This document shows, piece by piece, positions 15,689 through 25,222 of a stretch of 64,000 nucleotides of DNA (positions are counted from its first letter, which is position 1; every line of letters begins with the position of its first letter). The stretch is taken from positions 1-64,000 of the forward strand of contig JBIICS010000001.1 of NCBI GenBank assembly GCA_044238735.1, in the 5' to 3' direction. Source of the stretch: JBIICS01 sp044238735. Its GTDB lineage: Bacteria > Bacteroidota > Bacteroidia > UBA4408. Both the position numbers and the translations under genes were made by a program. The notes under the pieces were generated by a model, which was not told the DNA's origin, searched no databases, and saw nothing but the letters and a program-made list of their open reading frames with translations.

Positions 15689-18085
15689 CTACCTCTTTAG
15701 TGTAATATATCCCGAAAATTCTTTTGCTACACCGTTAATGGTGGTGGCGGTTAACAGGTAATAGTATGTTCCGTCTGGGGCAGTGCCACCAGACTGTGTT
15801 TTGCCATCCCAAACACCGTTTACACCATTAAACTCGAAAATTTTAAGTCCCCAACGATTAAATATTACACAATTCAAATCTTTATATCCACTTTGTGTTA
15901 TTTTAAATTCATTATTATCTGTGTCTCCATTTGGAGTATATATATTCGGTATAAATAGCTGTGATATTATTATCTTAATGGTATCGCTGGCAACACAGCC
16001 AAAAGCATCAACAGCAGTTACCTCAACTATAAACTCTCCCCCTTGTGTGTAGGTATAACTATTTTGACCGTTTGTGGTTGAAGCCTGTGTTCCATTTCCA
16101 TAATTCCACGAATACTGAACCGCTGTAGCACTTGTTGCTGTTAAATTTACTAATTGAGGAATGGTTTCGCTGTATAATGGATCGCCGGATAAACTAACCG
16201 ATATATTTTGTTCGCCGATATTAACTACCGAATCGGCTTTACAATCGTTTACATCCTTTACTACTATGAAATAAGATCCTGATCCTAAATTACCGAAAAG
16301 AGGGGTTGTAACGAAATTTGCACCATTATCAATACTGTATTGTATGGGTGTACTACCTCCTAAAACGTTAATCTGTAAAGACCCATCTGTTTGATCGCAA
16401 TGTTCTACATCTATATCTAAAGCACTTATAGTTGGTCCGGGAATATTGCTTAAAGTAACTGTAACGGTATCTTTACAATTATTAACATCATTTACTATTA
16501 CCTGATAAGAGCCGGATGCTAAGCTAATGTAATTAGTTGTACTATTTTGTGAAATTCCATTTAACTGGTAGGTATATGGAGATGTTCCACCGGTAGTATT
16601 AACGGAAATACTCCCATTTGTTTTATCACACTTTTCATCAACTTGCGTAGATACTGAAATAACCGGCGCCGGTATCTCGGTTACAGAAAACGATAATGAA
16701 TCTACACAACCGTTAGCATCACTTACATATGCCCAGTAATTTTGAGCTGATTGATTAATAAAAACACTATCGGGTTGAGGTGTACCTCCATTTAAAAAGA
16801 AACTATAAGGACTATTGCCTCCGGTTGCGTTTAATTCGAAGCTGGCGTTGTTTTGTCCACAAAACTCTGGTTTAATAATATTTACCGATGTTAAATCAGG
16901 ACCATTAGCGTTAGTTAAGATAATAGAGGTGTCTGCCGAACACTGCCCTGAACTAACCGTAATGGTGTATGTACCCGCCGTAAGGTTTACAAAAATACTG
17001 TCGGATTGAAGGGCCCCACCGTTAAGGGCGTATTGTAAAGTTCCTGCAGGCGTGGCATAAATAATCACGGATCCACTTGAAGTACAACCGGGCTGAATAA
17101 TTTTTAAACTATCGATAACGGGCCCCACGCCAATTTGATTTATGGTAAAGAATGTATCTTTTGCACAACCCGATGCAAATACCTGCAATGTATAATTTCC
17201 TGCTGCCAAGTTAATAAAAACTGAATCGGCTTGAGGAGCGCCGCCGTTGATAGAATAGGTAAAAGGACCGGTTCCGCTTGTAACGGTTACAATCGCTTTT
17301 CCTGTATCTTGTCCACACGAAGTACCGGTGGTTGTAATTGTTAAACCTATTGAAGCTCCTATGGGTTGACATATTCCATTACATGAGCCCTGGGTAGCAT
17401 TTGAACCCAAACTCCATACTGAACCACCATCAACCGAACGTGAAACCGTTTTGCCTATAAACGCTGCGCCTACGGCAGAAGAAGAACAATCGCCTATATA
17501 AACAATACTGGTAATATCTTTAGCCATGCCTAATACAGCGGGAGTACATGGGCCCCCCGGAGAACAGAGAACGTTATCAAATTCACCTCCTGTATTTATA
17601 TTGTTTGCGTTTGTGGCCCAATAAATAGCATCTAATGGATTTCCGGTAGGATCGTAAAGGGCAATGTAACCGTTACCATTGTTTAAGTGCCAGCGATTAT
17701 TATAGCAGATGTTATTGGTTAAGCGCTCGTTAAAAAGGTTAACATCTACGTTTGGGCCTGCGCCAATTGTAATAAATCCGTGAGGCGGTATTTTAGTGCC
17801 AATAGGAAAAGAGTAGGCACCGTAATTAGTACCATCGGAAGTATTGGATCCTAATATAAAGCAACTTATGTCTGCCGAGTCGCACCCATTCTTATTATAT
17901 AACTCTATCCATTCTTGTCCGGTGCCTGTGTTGTTTAACAATGACTGTATGTTGGCGTTAGTATTGTCACCAGTTGGAACACCATAGTTAGTTCCCGGCA
18001 TTACCATAACCTCGTTAATCACAACCTGCGATTGGGCTTTTAAACCTAAGGAAAGAGCAAAAAATGTGTATAATAATTTTTTCAT
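15689..18085 (-). CDS. T9SS type B surface protein with lamin-tail domain, repeats and PKD domain
   Basis: A 798-residue secreted protein. The signal peptide is MKKLLYTFFALSLGLKAQSQ. A lamin-tail domain (about 20-190) starts VVINEVMVMPG and includes EWIELYNKNGCDSADISCF. Four or five SprB-like beta repeats follow (about 245-625), each with a variant of GGxPQxDSVFINLxAGxYTxxV. A PKD-like domain (about 640-710) contains VQYSWNYGNGTQ. The C-terminal gliding-motility-associated domain (about 715-798, IPNIYTPNGDTDNNEF to FSGYITLKR) is the T9SS type B sorting signal. The gene is related to that at 22224 and probably encodes an adhesin on the outer surface; ligand unknown. Confidence 0.88.
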   Translation of the reverse strand: MKKLLYTFFALSLGLKAQSQVVINEVMVMPGTNYGVPTGDNTNANIQSLLNNTGTGQEWIELYNKNGCDSADISCFILGSNTSDGTNYGAYSFPIGTKIPPHGFITIGAGPNVDVNLFNERLTNNICYNNRWHLNNGNGYIALYDPTGNPLDAIYWATNANNINTGGEFDNVLCSPGGPCTPAVLGMAKDITSIVYIGDCSSSAVGAAFIGKTVSRSVDGGSVWSLGSNATQGSCNGICQPIGASIGLTITTTGTSCGQDTGKAIVTVTSGTGPFTYSINGGAPQADSVFINLAAGNYTLQVFASGCAKDTFFTINQIGVGPVIDSLKIIQPGCTSSGSVIIYATPAGTLQYALNGGALQSDSIFVNLTAGTYTITVSSGQCSADTSIILTNANGPDLTSVNIIKPEFCGQNNASFELNATGGNSPYSFFLNGGTPQPDSVFINQSAQNYWAYVSDANGCVDSLSFSVTEIPAPVISVSTQVDEKCDKTNGSISVNTTGGTSPYTYQLNGISQNSTTNYISLASGSYQVIVNDVNNCKDTVTVTLSNIPGPTISALDIDVEHCDQTDGSLQINVLGGSTPIQYSIDNGANFVTTPLFGNLGSGSYFIVVKDVNDCKADSVVNIGEQNISVSLSGDPLYSETIPQLVNLTATSATAVQYSWNYGNGTQASTTNGQNSYTYTQGGEFIVEVTAVDAFGCVASDTIKIIISQLFIPNIYTPNGDTDNNEFKITQSGYKDLNCVIFNRWGLKIFEFNGVNGVWDGKTQSGGTAPDGTYYYLLTATTINGVAKEFSGYITLKR

Positions 18086-18497
18086 GATAAAAATAACTAG
18101 GGCAAAATTAGGGTAAATCTACCGTTTTAGAAATCAAATTGTCCTATTTTGTCACATCTATAAATCATGTTCCAAACCATAATTTTTTAAAAAAGTATAA
18201 ACAGGCACTGCTAATGGAAGATGATTTTCTATTTATTGGTTCATTAAAACATAAGCCAATAATGGATATTAAAGAATATATATAATAATCCCGATTTAAT
18301 AACTTAGTAAAGTTTCGTTACGCGTGATCGAAATAAAAAATAAAACGCCCTACTTGTTTCGGCTTATTTTTAATTACAAATACGGCACTTTCTAATTAAA
18401 ATTTAATCTAATAATTGGAAGTAGCCTATTTTAACATTTTTGTCCCGACTAACTCCATTTTTAGAACTGGATTAAACCGTAAGATTTAAGTTACAGA
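18086..18497. other. Intergenic region, 412 bases, upstream of the adhesin gene at 18085
   Basis: No gene recognised. On the minus strand a -7 element TAATTTTG lies at 18110-18103, and AAAATAGGACA at 18150-18140, 29 bases further upstream, resembles the motif seen before the other two adhesin genes. Variants of the motif also occur near 18346 (ACGCCCTAC) and 18421 (TAGCCTATTTTA). Confidence 0.45.
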
Positions 18498-21400
18498 TTA
18501 ATAATCGACACTATTTTTTAGCGCATGAAAATTATAAAGAATTTCGTTGCTGGATCCAACAACCTGAAAGAAATAAAGACCCGTTTTAAGATTATCCAGG
18601 CTAATTAGGGCATTGCCATCTATATTATATAGGGTTTTCACCAATCTTGAATCGGACGAGAATATGTTAACGGTTAAATTGGACTCGTTTATATTTTTTA
18701 ATTGAATAGAATTAGAGAACGGGTTGGGATAAAAGCCTGGTTTTAGTTGTTCCTTGCAATTAATGTAAACCAGATCGCTATACGCCGATGTACCGTCGAA
18801 ATCTACTTGTTTAATACGATAATAGGTAACGCCCAGACTGGAAATACCTAAATCGTTATACTTATAATTTAATGTACTGGAAGAATTTCCTGCCCCTTTA
18901 ATCGTTCCAATAGCATCAAAGGTTTCTCCGTTAGTGCTTTTCTCAATAACAAAATAATCATTATTTAATTCTGATTCGGTAGACCAGGAAAGGCTGGTGC
19001 CTTTACTACTGCAGTTAGCACTTAAGTTTGAGAATTTTACGGGTAAAGGGGTAGTGCATGTTTGACAGCCAAACGGTGCTTCAATATAAAATGTGGAGGC
19101 TGCACCTCCGTTTCCGTCTATATACAGGTAATAGGTTTGACCAATTGTTAATCCTGACAGATTAAATTGAACATTGCCTGAAATCCCGTTAACATAAGGG
19201 TCTGCTTGTGCTTCGAGGTAGGGGGAGAAGTTGGCATTGAATTCTGGGCATCCGCCGCTTGGTACGCTATAGGTTCCAGAACTGCATCCGCCTGATCGGG
19301 AAAAAATGATGGGCTGCGTTTCTATTTGGTTAATACCGCTGTGAATGCCGCTTAGAGTAAGATAAGCTGTTGTTGCTGATGCAATAAAGGAGAACCAGGC
19401 GCTGTTATTGTTTGCTCCGTTCCAGGAACAGCCGGCCGTTGTGGTTCCGGGCCATGTTGAGGCATCTTCACTGGCATACCCATTATTTGTACCTATGGTA
19501 ACAAATCCATCTGAACCAATGCATGCAACGCCTGTACATTCATTATTGGCCGAACTAGTTGTTAAATCATTTGTTTTTATTGTTGGCCCAAATATGAGTT
19601 CCACACTGCTGAAGCTGATGCCTGAACCCGAACCGTCGTCTTGCTCGCACATGGAAAATGTCCAATTTCCGTTTGGATTTTGATTGTTAAAGGTGCTTGC
19701 AAAGGAGTTGTCGGTTTCAACAGCGTAGTATCCTATAGAATAGGGGAACCAGGCTCCTGGAGAGCTGTATTGATTTACTCTCTCCAAAGCCGGATGATCT
19801 CTGAATTTAATATTTGCATAGGTCGAGGTAGTTGAGGCACCGCCTAAATTGGAAATGAAATTGTATACAGTGCCTGTTGGGGAGGTTAAACTGAAGTCGT
19901 AGGTTGACAAATCTCTGAGACAGCTAGAGCTGCCAATATTTACATTTATCTGAATAAGCTGGTTGGTGCTTGTGTTAAGTAAACTCAAGCCTGAAACGGC
20001 AATCGTTCTGGTTAAACATTCTGAGGTTGTTGAAGCAGATCCCCAGCCACCACAAGCTACAGAAGTAGTGTTTGAAAAGATATTTTGCTGCAGAACAAAA
20101 AGTATTGCGCCACCACTTGTTACTGATCCACAGGAATTAGTTACAACACACCTGTATTGGTAACCATTAAAGGTGTTTGTGGGATTTGTAATTTGAAGGG
20201 TTGATGTTGTTGTTCCACTATAGAGTGCTGAATTAGAAATATTCGACCAACTGCTGCCTCCGTTTGTACTAACTTCCCATTGATAGCTCGCTCCGGTTAG
20301 AGGAACGGGCAAGACCCCAAAGGATGCGTTGCCAGATTGGTTGTAGACTGTGTCAGAAACTGGATTTCCTTCAATTTGGATACCTATCGCCATAGCGATT
20401 ATATTCGAGCTTAATGCGCTGGCCCAAGATGATGTACAGTTTGCTTTAGCCAGTCTCCTGAACCAAGTTGTCTGACTTAATAATCCGGGATCATACGTTG
20501 CTGATGTGGCGCCAAGGATATCGGAATATCCGGTTCCAGAATTACTGGTGGACTGTTGCCATTTGTATTCGTAGGGGCAACTTGTTCCTGATGGTAGAGT
20601 TAAAGACGATATTGTTGTAGGGTCGAACGCTGCACAATTTGACTGAGCATTGCCTATTGTGCCACCATTGTTAACATTTATACAACTTACGGTCATCTCA
20701 ATAACATTAGATTCAGCGGCCCCCGACCAATTGCTTTGGCAGTTTACGCGAGCCAGTCTTTTATACCATGTGGTTTGGCTGATTACACCGGGGTCATAGG
20801 TGGTACTGTTCGATGAACCAATGTCTGCAAATCCCGATGAAGAACTTGTTGTAGACTGCTGCCATTTGTATTCCAGAGTGCCGTTTTGCCCGCTGGGAAG
20901 ACTCACAGATGTAATGGTAGTTGGGTCGAATGATCCGCAGTTACTGCTTTGTGCGTTGCCGATAGATCCTGCACTGGTAGGGTTAAAACAGGGGGGGAGA
21001 ATAGTTAAGCGAATTACAGGTCTGCTTGTAGATCTCGCAGAAACAGTTGTGAAACCACAACCAACACCTCCACCTGAACCTGTTCCTCCGTCGGATCGCT
21101 GATATTTTGTGCAGGTATACCCAGGGCTTGTTATATTCAATTCTCCTTGAGAAGTATTTGGATCTTGCCTTCCCCAACAAATCTGAATAATAATGTTTGA
21201 AGTTCCGTCCCAACTGAATAATGTGGAGAAATTGATGGTTCTCCATCCTGTTGAGGAGAAGGCACTTTCGGAAGTACTAGAGTATACAGTGGTTACCGCA
21301 TCCATATCGCCTGCGGTAAAATCGGTTTGAGCGGTAGAGGCAATCCCAATGGCGAAGGAACTCAATGTGTTTGATGCGGATGAAATATTCAGGGAAATTT

Positions 21401-21638
21401 GGGAAAGACTTCCAGCACTTCCTCCTGCGGCAGTTATCTCACTGGCTCTGATTAAGTATTGAGTTTTAGCGCTTCGCCAGGTAGTTCTAATTCCAACGAA
21501 GGCATCATTTGTACTGGTAGTTCCCAATGTCCCAAGTGTGATTGTCGTCTGTCCCGCAACATCATTTAGAACAAAAAAACACGCCAGCAACCAGATAAAA
21601 GGACTAATAAATTTGATATTGTAAATTTTGTATTTCAA
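18498..21638 (-). CDS. T9SS type A surface protein with Ig-like repeats and proprotein-convertase P domain
   Basis: A 1046-residue secreted protein starting at a TTG codon (MKYKIYNIKF). The signal peptide ends near DVAGQ. Residues about 215-415 hold two 95-residue repeats sharing GNAQ, FDPTTI, EYKWQQST and YDP-ISQTTWYKRLA. An Ig-like segment follows (SYQWEVSTNGGSSW). A P domain (about 535-685) has RTIAVSGLSLLNTSTNQLIQ and LRDLSTYDFSLTSPTG, but no subtilisin-like catalytic domain is present. The C-terminal part reads PLPVKFSNLSANC, SWSTESELNNDYFVIEKSTNG, then the type A sorting region FYPNPFSNSIQL. Likely a surface adhesin; the ligand is unknown. Confidence 0.85.
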   Translation of the reverse strand: MKYKIYNIKFISPFIWLLACFFVLNDVAGQTTITLGTLGTTSTNDAFVGIRTTWRSAKTQYLIRASEITAAGGSAGSLSQISLNISSASNTLSSFAIGIASTAQTDFTAGDMDAVTTVYSSTSESAFSSTGWRTINFSTLFSWDGTSNIIIQICWGRQDPNTSQGELNITSPGYTCTKYQRSDGGTGSGGGVGCGFTTVSARSTSRPVIRLTILPPCFNPTSAGSIGNAQSSNCGSFDPTTITSVSLPSGQNGTLEYKWQQSTTSSSSGFADIGSSNSTTYDPGVISQTTWYKRLARVNCQSNWSGAAESNVIEMTVSCINVNNGGTIGNAQSNCAAFDPTTISSLTLPSGTSCPYEYKWQQSTSNSGTGYSDILGATSATYDPGLLSQTTWFRRLAKANCTSSWASALSSNIIAMAIGIQIEGNPVSDTVYNQSGNASFGVLPVPLTGASYQWEVSTNGGSSWSNISNSALYSGTTTSTLQITNPTNTFNGYQYRCVVTNSCGSVTSGGAILFVLQQNIFSNTTSVACGGWGSASTTSECLTRTIAVSGLSLLNTSTNQLIQINVNIGSSSCLRDLSTYDFSLTSPTGTVYNFISNLGGASTTSTYANIKFRDHPALERVNQYSSPGAWFPYSIGYYAVETDNSFASTFNNQNPNGNWTFSMCEQDDGSGSGISFSSVELIFGPTIKTNDLTTSSANNECTGVACIGSDGFVTIGTNNGYASEDASTWPGTTTAGCSWNGANNNSAWFSFIASATTAYLTLSGIHSGINQIETQPIIFSRSGGCSSGTYSVPSGGCPEFNANFSPYLEAQADPYVNGISGNVQFNLSGLTIGQTYYLYIDGNGGAASTFYIEAPFGCQTCTTPLPVKFSNLSANCSSKGTSLSWSTESELNNDYFVIEKSTNGETFDAIGTIKGAGNSSSTLNYKYNDLGISSLGVTYYRIKQVDFDGTSAYSDLVYINCKEQLKPGFYPNPFSNSIQLKNINESNLTVNIFSSDSRLVKTLYNIDGNALISLDNLKTGLYFFQVVGSSNEILYNFHALKNSVDY

Positions 21639-21691
21639 GCTGTTTTTTGCTATATCACAAATTTGACGATACCATAATGAAAGAAAAAAGC

Positions 21692-21717
21692 ATAAATAGG
21701 GCGAATGCCCTATTTAT
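21692..21717. repeat. 11-bp inverted repeat ATAAATAGGGC / GCCCTATTTAT
   Basis: A perfect 11-bp palindrome with the loop GAAT, 54 bases upstream of the TTG start of the adhesin gene on the minus strand and 25 bases upstream of its likely -7 element. Its position fits an operator or activator site. A hairpin in the RNA is possible only if transcription starts further upstream. Confidence 0.7.
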
Positions 21718-22151
21718 TTCTGAGAAAATTATTAGACCTTTGAGTGTTTAAAGGCCTCTCTGGTTGTTGTCTGCCTTAATTAAAGCGTGATTAAATTTTT
21801 GGTTCTACTATTAGTTAAAAAATGGCTTTTGGAAATACTTTGTGGTGTTTTTTTAGATTTACCTATCTAACCTTTAAAATAGTATCCCCATTTATTACTA
21901 ATTATAAATCCGATTTAAAACTAATGAAAAAAATATACTTTTGATTTATCTAAACCAATAAAAAATATTCAATTTATAATTTTGCAGTAAAGGTAAGTAT
22001 TTACTAACTGTTTATACCTTTGTTTACCTTTTAAATACGTTCATATATCATACGAGATAATCTTTAATATTTGACTATTAAATATGGCTATTTTAAATAA
22101 ACATTTGATATTTTATAGACTATATGTGCTATAAATATAAATTAAAGAATA

Positions 22152-22165
22152 GGGCATATTTGCCC
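22152..22165. repeat. Inverted repeat GGGCA / TGCCC
   Basis: GGGCA-TATT-TGCCC within AATAGGGCATATTTGCCC, 31 bases upstream of the -7 element of the adhesin gene at 22224. It shares the half-site AATAGGGC with 21692-21717 and sits at a similar distance from its promoter. Confidence 0.6.
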
Positions 22166-22196
22166 ATATTAATTCGCTAAAAAAAAATAGGTCTGC

Positions 22197-22204
22197 TAAA
22201 TTTG
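22197..22204 (+). promoter_or_regulatory. -7 promoter element TAAATTTG
   Basis: Exact TAnnTTTG match, 19 bases before the ATG of the adhesin gene at 22224. No TTG is present at the usual -33 spacing, which would fit a promoter needing an activator bound upstream. Confidence 0.55.
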
Positions 22205-22223
22205 AATAAAAGCTATTAAACCA

Positions 22224-25142
22224 ATGAAACGATTATATATTGCTACCCTGTTAATGACCTTGAGCATAGCTTCGTTGGCTCAGGTTGTGATTAATGAAGT
22301 AATGCATAAACCAGGTCCAAACAATAACACGAACCAAGGTATTAGACGAAAAGAATATGTGGAGATATACAATAAAGGGTGTTCTCCCGTTGATATCAGT
22401 TGTTGGGTGGTAGGTTCTGCCGGAATGGGTATTCAAACAGTGACTAATCCTTCTTATATAGGGGCCTTTCAGTTTCCTACCGGAACCATTATTAATCCAG
22501 GACAACACTTGGTTGTGGGTGGCACCGAAACTCAAAATAACACTGCATACAATGCCGCCGACATTGATTTTCAGGTGAGTCAGTTTTTAAACACCAACAC
22601 CTGTGATCCTAATACCAACTGGCTTTTGCCTAATGGTGATGGTTGGATTGCTTTATATGACGACACCGGAACTCCCGTTGATGCTGTTTATTGGTCGTTC
22701 AGCTCAACGGCTCCAAATTTGGCAACAGATGACGATTATGCATCAAACCCATGTGTTCCTTCCGCTTGTAGTGGTATCACCTCTTTAAGATCAGCCAGAC
22801 AAATTATTGCTAATTTTCCAACCCGAATTTCATTTACAGGTTCCGCAACTTCAAACGATTTAACCTTTAGCAGACTTCCTGATGGGGGAACCTGGACGCG
22901 CAACGTAGCCCCAAGTATTGCTGGCTCTAACCAGTGTAATAGTGGACAATGCTCGAGTGCGCCCTCTTTTCAGCTTAGTTCTACCTCTACTGCTCCATCT
23001 TGTGGCGCCAGTAATGGAAGCATAAATCTAACGGCAAGTCCAACCGGGGGTGGTATTACTTACACCTATACCTGGACACCTAACGTTTCCAGCTCATCAT
23101 CTGCTTCAAATATTGCTTCGGGTACATATCAAATTAAAATTACTTCTTCAACCGGGTGTGAAAAAGACACTAGTATAACTTTAACCAGCGGAAATGCTCC
23201 TTCCGCTATTGTTGTAAATCCTACCAACCCTTCTTGTGGTCAATCTAACGGAAGCATTAACTTAGGCGATGTTACAGGCGGCGTAGGGCCTTATAATTAT
23301 AGCTTAAATGGAGGTGCCTATTCTACTTTGCTTTCTTACCCTAACCTGGCTTCGGGCACCTACACACTTTCGGTAAGAGACTCTAACGGATGTATTTATA
23401 ACGCGCCGGATGTTACTTTAAGTAACGGTTCGGGGCCAAGTGCCATCGCCACTACAATCTCTAATCCAAGCTGTGGACAAGCTAACGGGGCTATCAATTT
23501 AGGAACAGTAACCGGTGGTGTAGCGCCTTACACTTATAGCATTAATGGAGGTGCCTATTCTACTTTGCTTTCTTACCCTAACCTGGCTTCGGGCACCTAC
23601 ACACTTTCGGTAAGAGACGCTAACGGATGTATTTTTAATGCCCCTGATATCAATCTAACAAGCACTGCAGGACCAACTGCCGTAAACGTTACAACAGTGG
23701 ATCCACAATGTGGACAATCTAACGGATCATTCACCGTTAATTCGGTAACTGGAGGATCCGGGCCATATCAGTACAGTGTTAATGGGGCAACGTATGTTAG
23801 TGGAGTTAGCACTTTTAATAATCTGGCAGCAGGGAGTTATAGTCTCGATATAAAGGATAACAACGGATGTATTTATAATGCACCCGCTGTTAATATCAAT
23901 AACTCTAATGCTCCTACTGCGGTTGCCGTTAATTTAACTCAGCCTACTTGTGGCTTAAGTAATGGAGAGGTAAATCTTGGGAATGTTACCGGAGGTACAG
24001 CGCCCTATAGTTATAATTTTAATGGACAAGGCAACAGTGGTAATTTCCAATACTCTGGGTTATCGGGGGGCAACTACAGTTTATCGGTTACAGATGCAGC
24101 GGGTTGTATCTATAATGCGCCAGCCATTATCTTAAATAGTAGCAATGCGCCAAGTGATATTTTGTACACCATAACAAACGCAAAATGTGGTTCAAATAAT
24201 GGCGCCATAAATATAACAAGCACAACAGGCGGTAGCGCTCCTTTCAATTATAGTTTAAACGGCGGACCTTCAACCTCAACATTATCCTACAGTAATCTTT
24301 CGGCTGGTAATTACTCTTTACAAGTTACTGATAACGGAGGGTGCACCTATATTGAAACCAACATAGTTGTAACCGTAACCCCGGCAATTACAAATATTAT
24401 AAGCATTGTAACGAACTCAACCTGTTCTCAACCCAATGGCGCTATTGATATTAGTAATGTTCTAGGCGGAACTCAGCCTTTTACTTATAACTTTAACAAT
24501 GGAAGCCAATTTACCGCTCAAACCTCTTATGCCGGCCTCTCTGCCGGAAGTTATACCATTACTGCACAAGACGCAAACTTGTGTTTATACACAGTAAGTG
24601 TAAGTGTTCAAAACGACAACAGTATTAATGGACCTCAACAACTTTTTACAACACTTACCCAAATTGAATGTGGAGCTAGTAATGGGGCAATAAAGATAGA
24701 TTCGGTTAAAGGTGGCGTTTCACCTTATCAATATAAGTTTGAAAACAGCGTATACTCTTCTCAACTAATCTATGAAAACTTGCCTTCCGGAATTTATAAC
24801 ATCAGTATTAAAGATTCTAACAGTTGTGTTTTAGACACCATTGTGGTTATTCCAGAGAGCTTTGATGCCAGCGGTATATTTATTCCAAATGCTTTTACCC
24901 CAAACAATGATGCCTTTAATGCCAGCTGGGGACTTGAGGCAAACTGTGCAAAATCAGTTGAAGGTTATATCTATAATAGATGGGGCGAAAAAATTGCTGA
25001 CATTACAGATAAGGGTTTCCGCTGGGATGGAAAATATAAAAATCGTGAAGCTCCAATGGATGTATATGCTTATACTATTGAAATTACTTATTTATCCGAA
25101 AGAAAAGAGAAAAGATCAGGAGTGATTAGTTTGATAAGATAA
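22224..25142 (+). CDS. T9SS type B surface adhesin with lamin-tail domain and SprB-like repeats
   Basis: A 972-residue secreted protein. The signal peptide is MKRLYIATLLMTLSIASLAQ. A lamin-tail domain follows (about 20-240, VVINEVMHKPGPNN, EYVEIYNKGCSPVDIS). Then come about eight 78-80-residue repeats (about 250-880), each beginning C(G/S)xxNGxIxL, continuing VTGGxxPYxYSxNGG, then LASGTYTLSVRDxNGCIY. The final type B sorting domain (about 885-972) reads IFIPNAFTPNNDAFN, YNRWGEKI, then RSGVISLIR. Similar repeats occur in SprB, the mobile gliding adhesin of Flavobacterium johnsoniae, although this protein is far shorter. Two neighbouring repeats are almost identical in DNA. Confidence 0.9.
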   Translation: MKRLYIATLLMTLSIASLAQVVINEVMHKPGPNNNTNQGIRRKEYVEIYNKGCSPVDISCWVVGSAGMGIQTVTNPSYIGAFQFPTGTIINPGQHLVVGGTETQNNTAYNAADIDFQVSQFLNTNTCDPNTNWLLPNGDGWIALYDDTGTPVDAVYWSFSSTAPNLATDDDYASNPCVPSACSGITSLRSARQIIANFPTRISFTGSATSNDLTFSRLPDGGTWTRNVAPSIAGSNQCNSGQCSSAPSFQLSSTSTAPSCGASNGSINLTASPTGGGITYTYTWTPNVSSSSSASNIASGTYQIKITSSTGCEKDTSITLTSGNAPSAIVVNPTNPSCGQSNGSINLGDVTGGVGPYNYSLNGGAYSTLLSYPNLASGTYTLSVRDSNGCIYNAPDVTLSNGSGPSAIATTISNPSCGQANGAINLGTVTGGVAPYTYSINGGAYSTLLSYPNLASGTYTLSVRDANGCIFNAPDINLTSTAGPTAVNVTTVDPQCGQSNGSFTVNSVTGGSGPYQYSVNGATYVSGVSTFNNLAAGSYSLDIKDNNGCIYNAPAVNINNSNAPTAVAVNLTQPTCGLSNGEVNLGNVTGGTAPYSYNFNGQGNSGNFQYSGLSGGNYSLSVTDAAGCIYNAPAIILNSSNAPSDILYTITNAKCGSNNGAINITSTTGGSAPFNYSLNGGPSTSTLSYSNLSAGNYSLQVTDNGGCTYIETNIVVTVTPAITNIISIVTNSTCSQPNGAIDISNVLGGTQPFTYNFNNGSQFTAQTSYAGLSAGSYTITAQDANLCLYTVSVSVQNDNSINGPQQLFTTLTQIECGASNGAIKIDSVKGGVSPYQYKFENSVYSSQLIYENLPSGIYNISIKDSNSCVLDTIVVIPESFDASGIFIPNAFTPNNDAFNASWGLEANCAKSVEGYIYNRWGEKIADITDKGFRWDGKYKNREAPMDVYAYTIEITYLSERKEKRSGVISLIR
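23307..23397 (+). repeat. Near-identical internal repeat, copy 1
   Basis: Matches 23544-23634 in 90 of 91 bases (single difference at 23382). The offset is 237 bases, exactly 79 codons, one adhesin repeat unit. Flanking repeats of the same gene are much more divergent. Confidence 0.9.
23544..23634 (+). repeat. Near-identical internal repeat, copy 2
   Basis: Second copy of the 91-base block at 23307-23397; the single difference changes the residue after RD from Ser to Ala (RDSNGCIY versus RDANGCIF). Confidence 0.9.
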
Positions 25143-25193
25143 TAAATAGGGCTAAATTATTTTCTTTAATTTATTTATCAGCTTATTAGGTTA

Positions 25194-25201
25194 TAAATTT
25201 G
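25194..25201 (+). promoter_or_regulatory. -7 promoter element TAAATTTG of a small transcript
   Basis: Exact match to TAnnTTTG, 21 bases before the ATG of the 17-codon frame at 25223. Expected transcription start near 25205. No -33 TTG at normal spacing was seen. Confidence 0.55.
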
Positions 25202-25222
25202 CATCATAAAAAATAATAAAAC

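Larger units (their letters stand above)
21639..22223. other. Divergent intergenic region, 585 bases, between two adhesin genes
   Basis: AT-rich. It contains two GGGC-type inverted repeats (21692-21717 and 22152-22165), each about 55-60 bases before the start codon it faces, plus -7-like elements TAATTTTG (21977-21984) and TAAATTTG (22197-22204) on the plus strand and CAAATTTG (21666-21659) on the minus strand. No gene recognised. Confidence 0.55.

Noticed and set aside
18214..18285. 23-codon frame (MEDDFLFIGSLKHK...) in the adhesin spacer
   Set aside because: It has no -7 element at a fitting distance, no terminator and no clear initiation context; frames this short are expected in AT-rich DNA.
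15783..21246. Open frames antisense to the two adhesin genes
   Set aside because: They are low-complexity shadows of the repeat-rich coding frames with no recognisable family or start context.
22970..24850. Tandem repeats as a CRISPR array
   Set aside because: The repeats are 79-codon coding units in frame within an adhesin gene.
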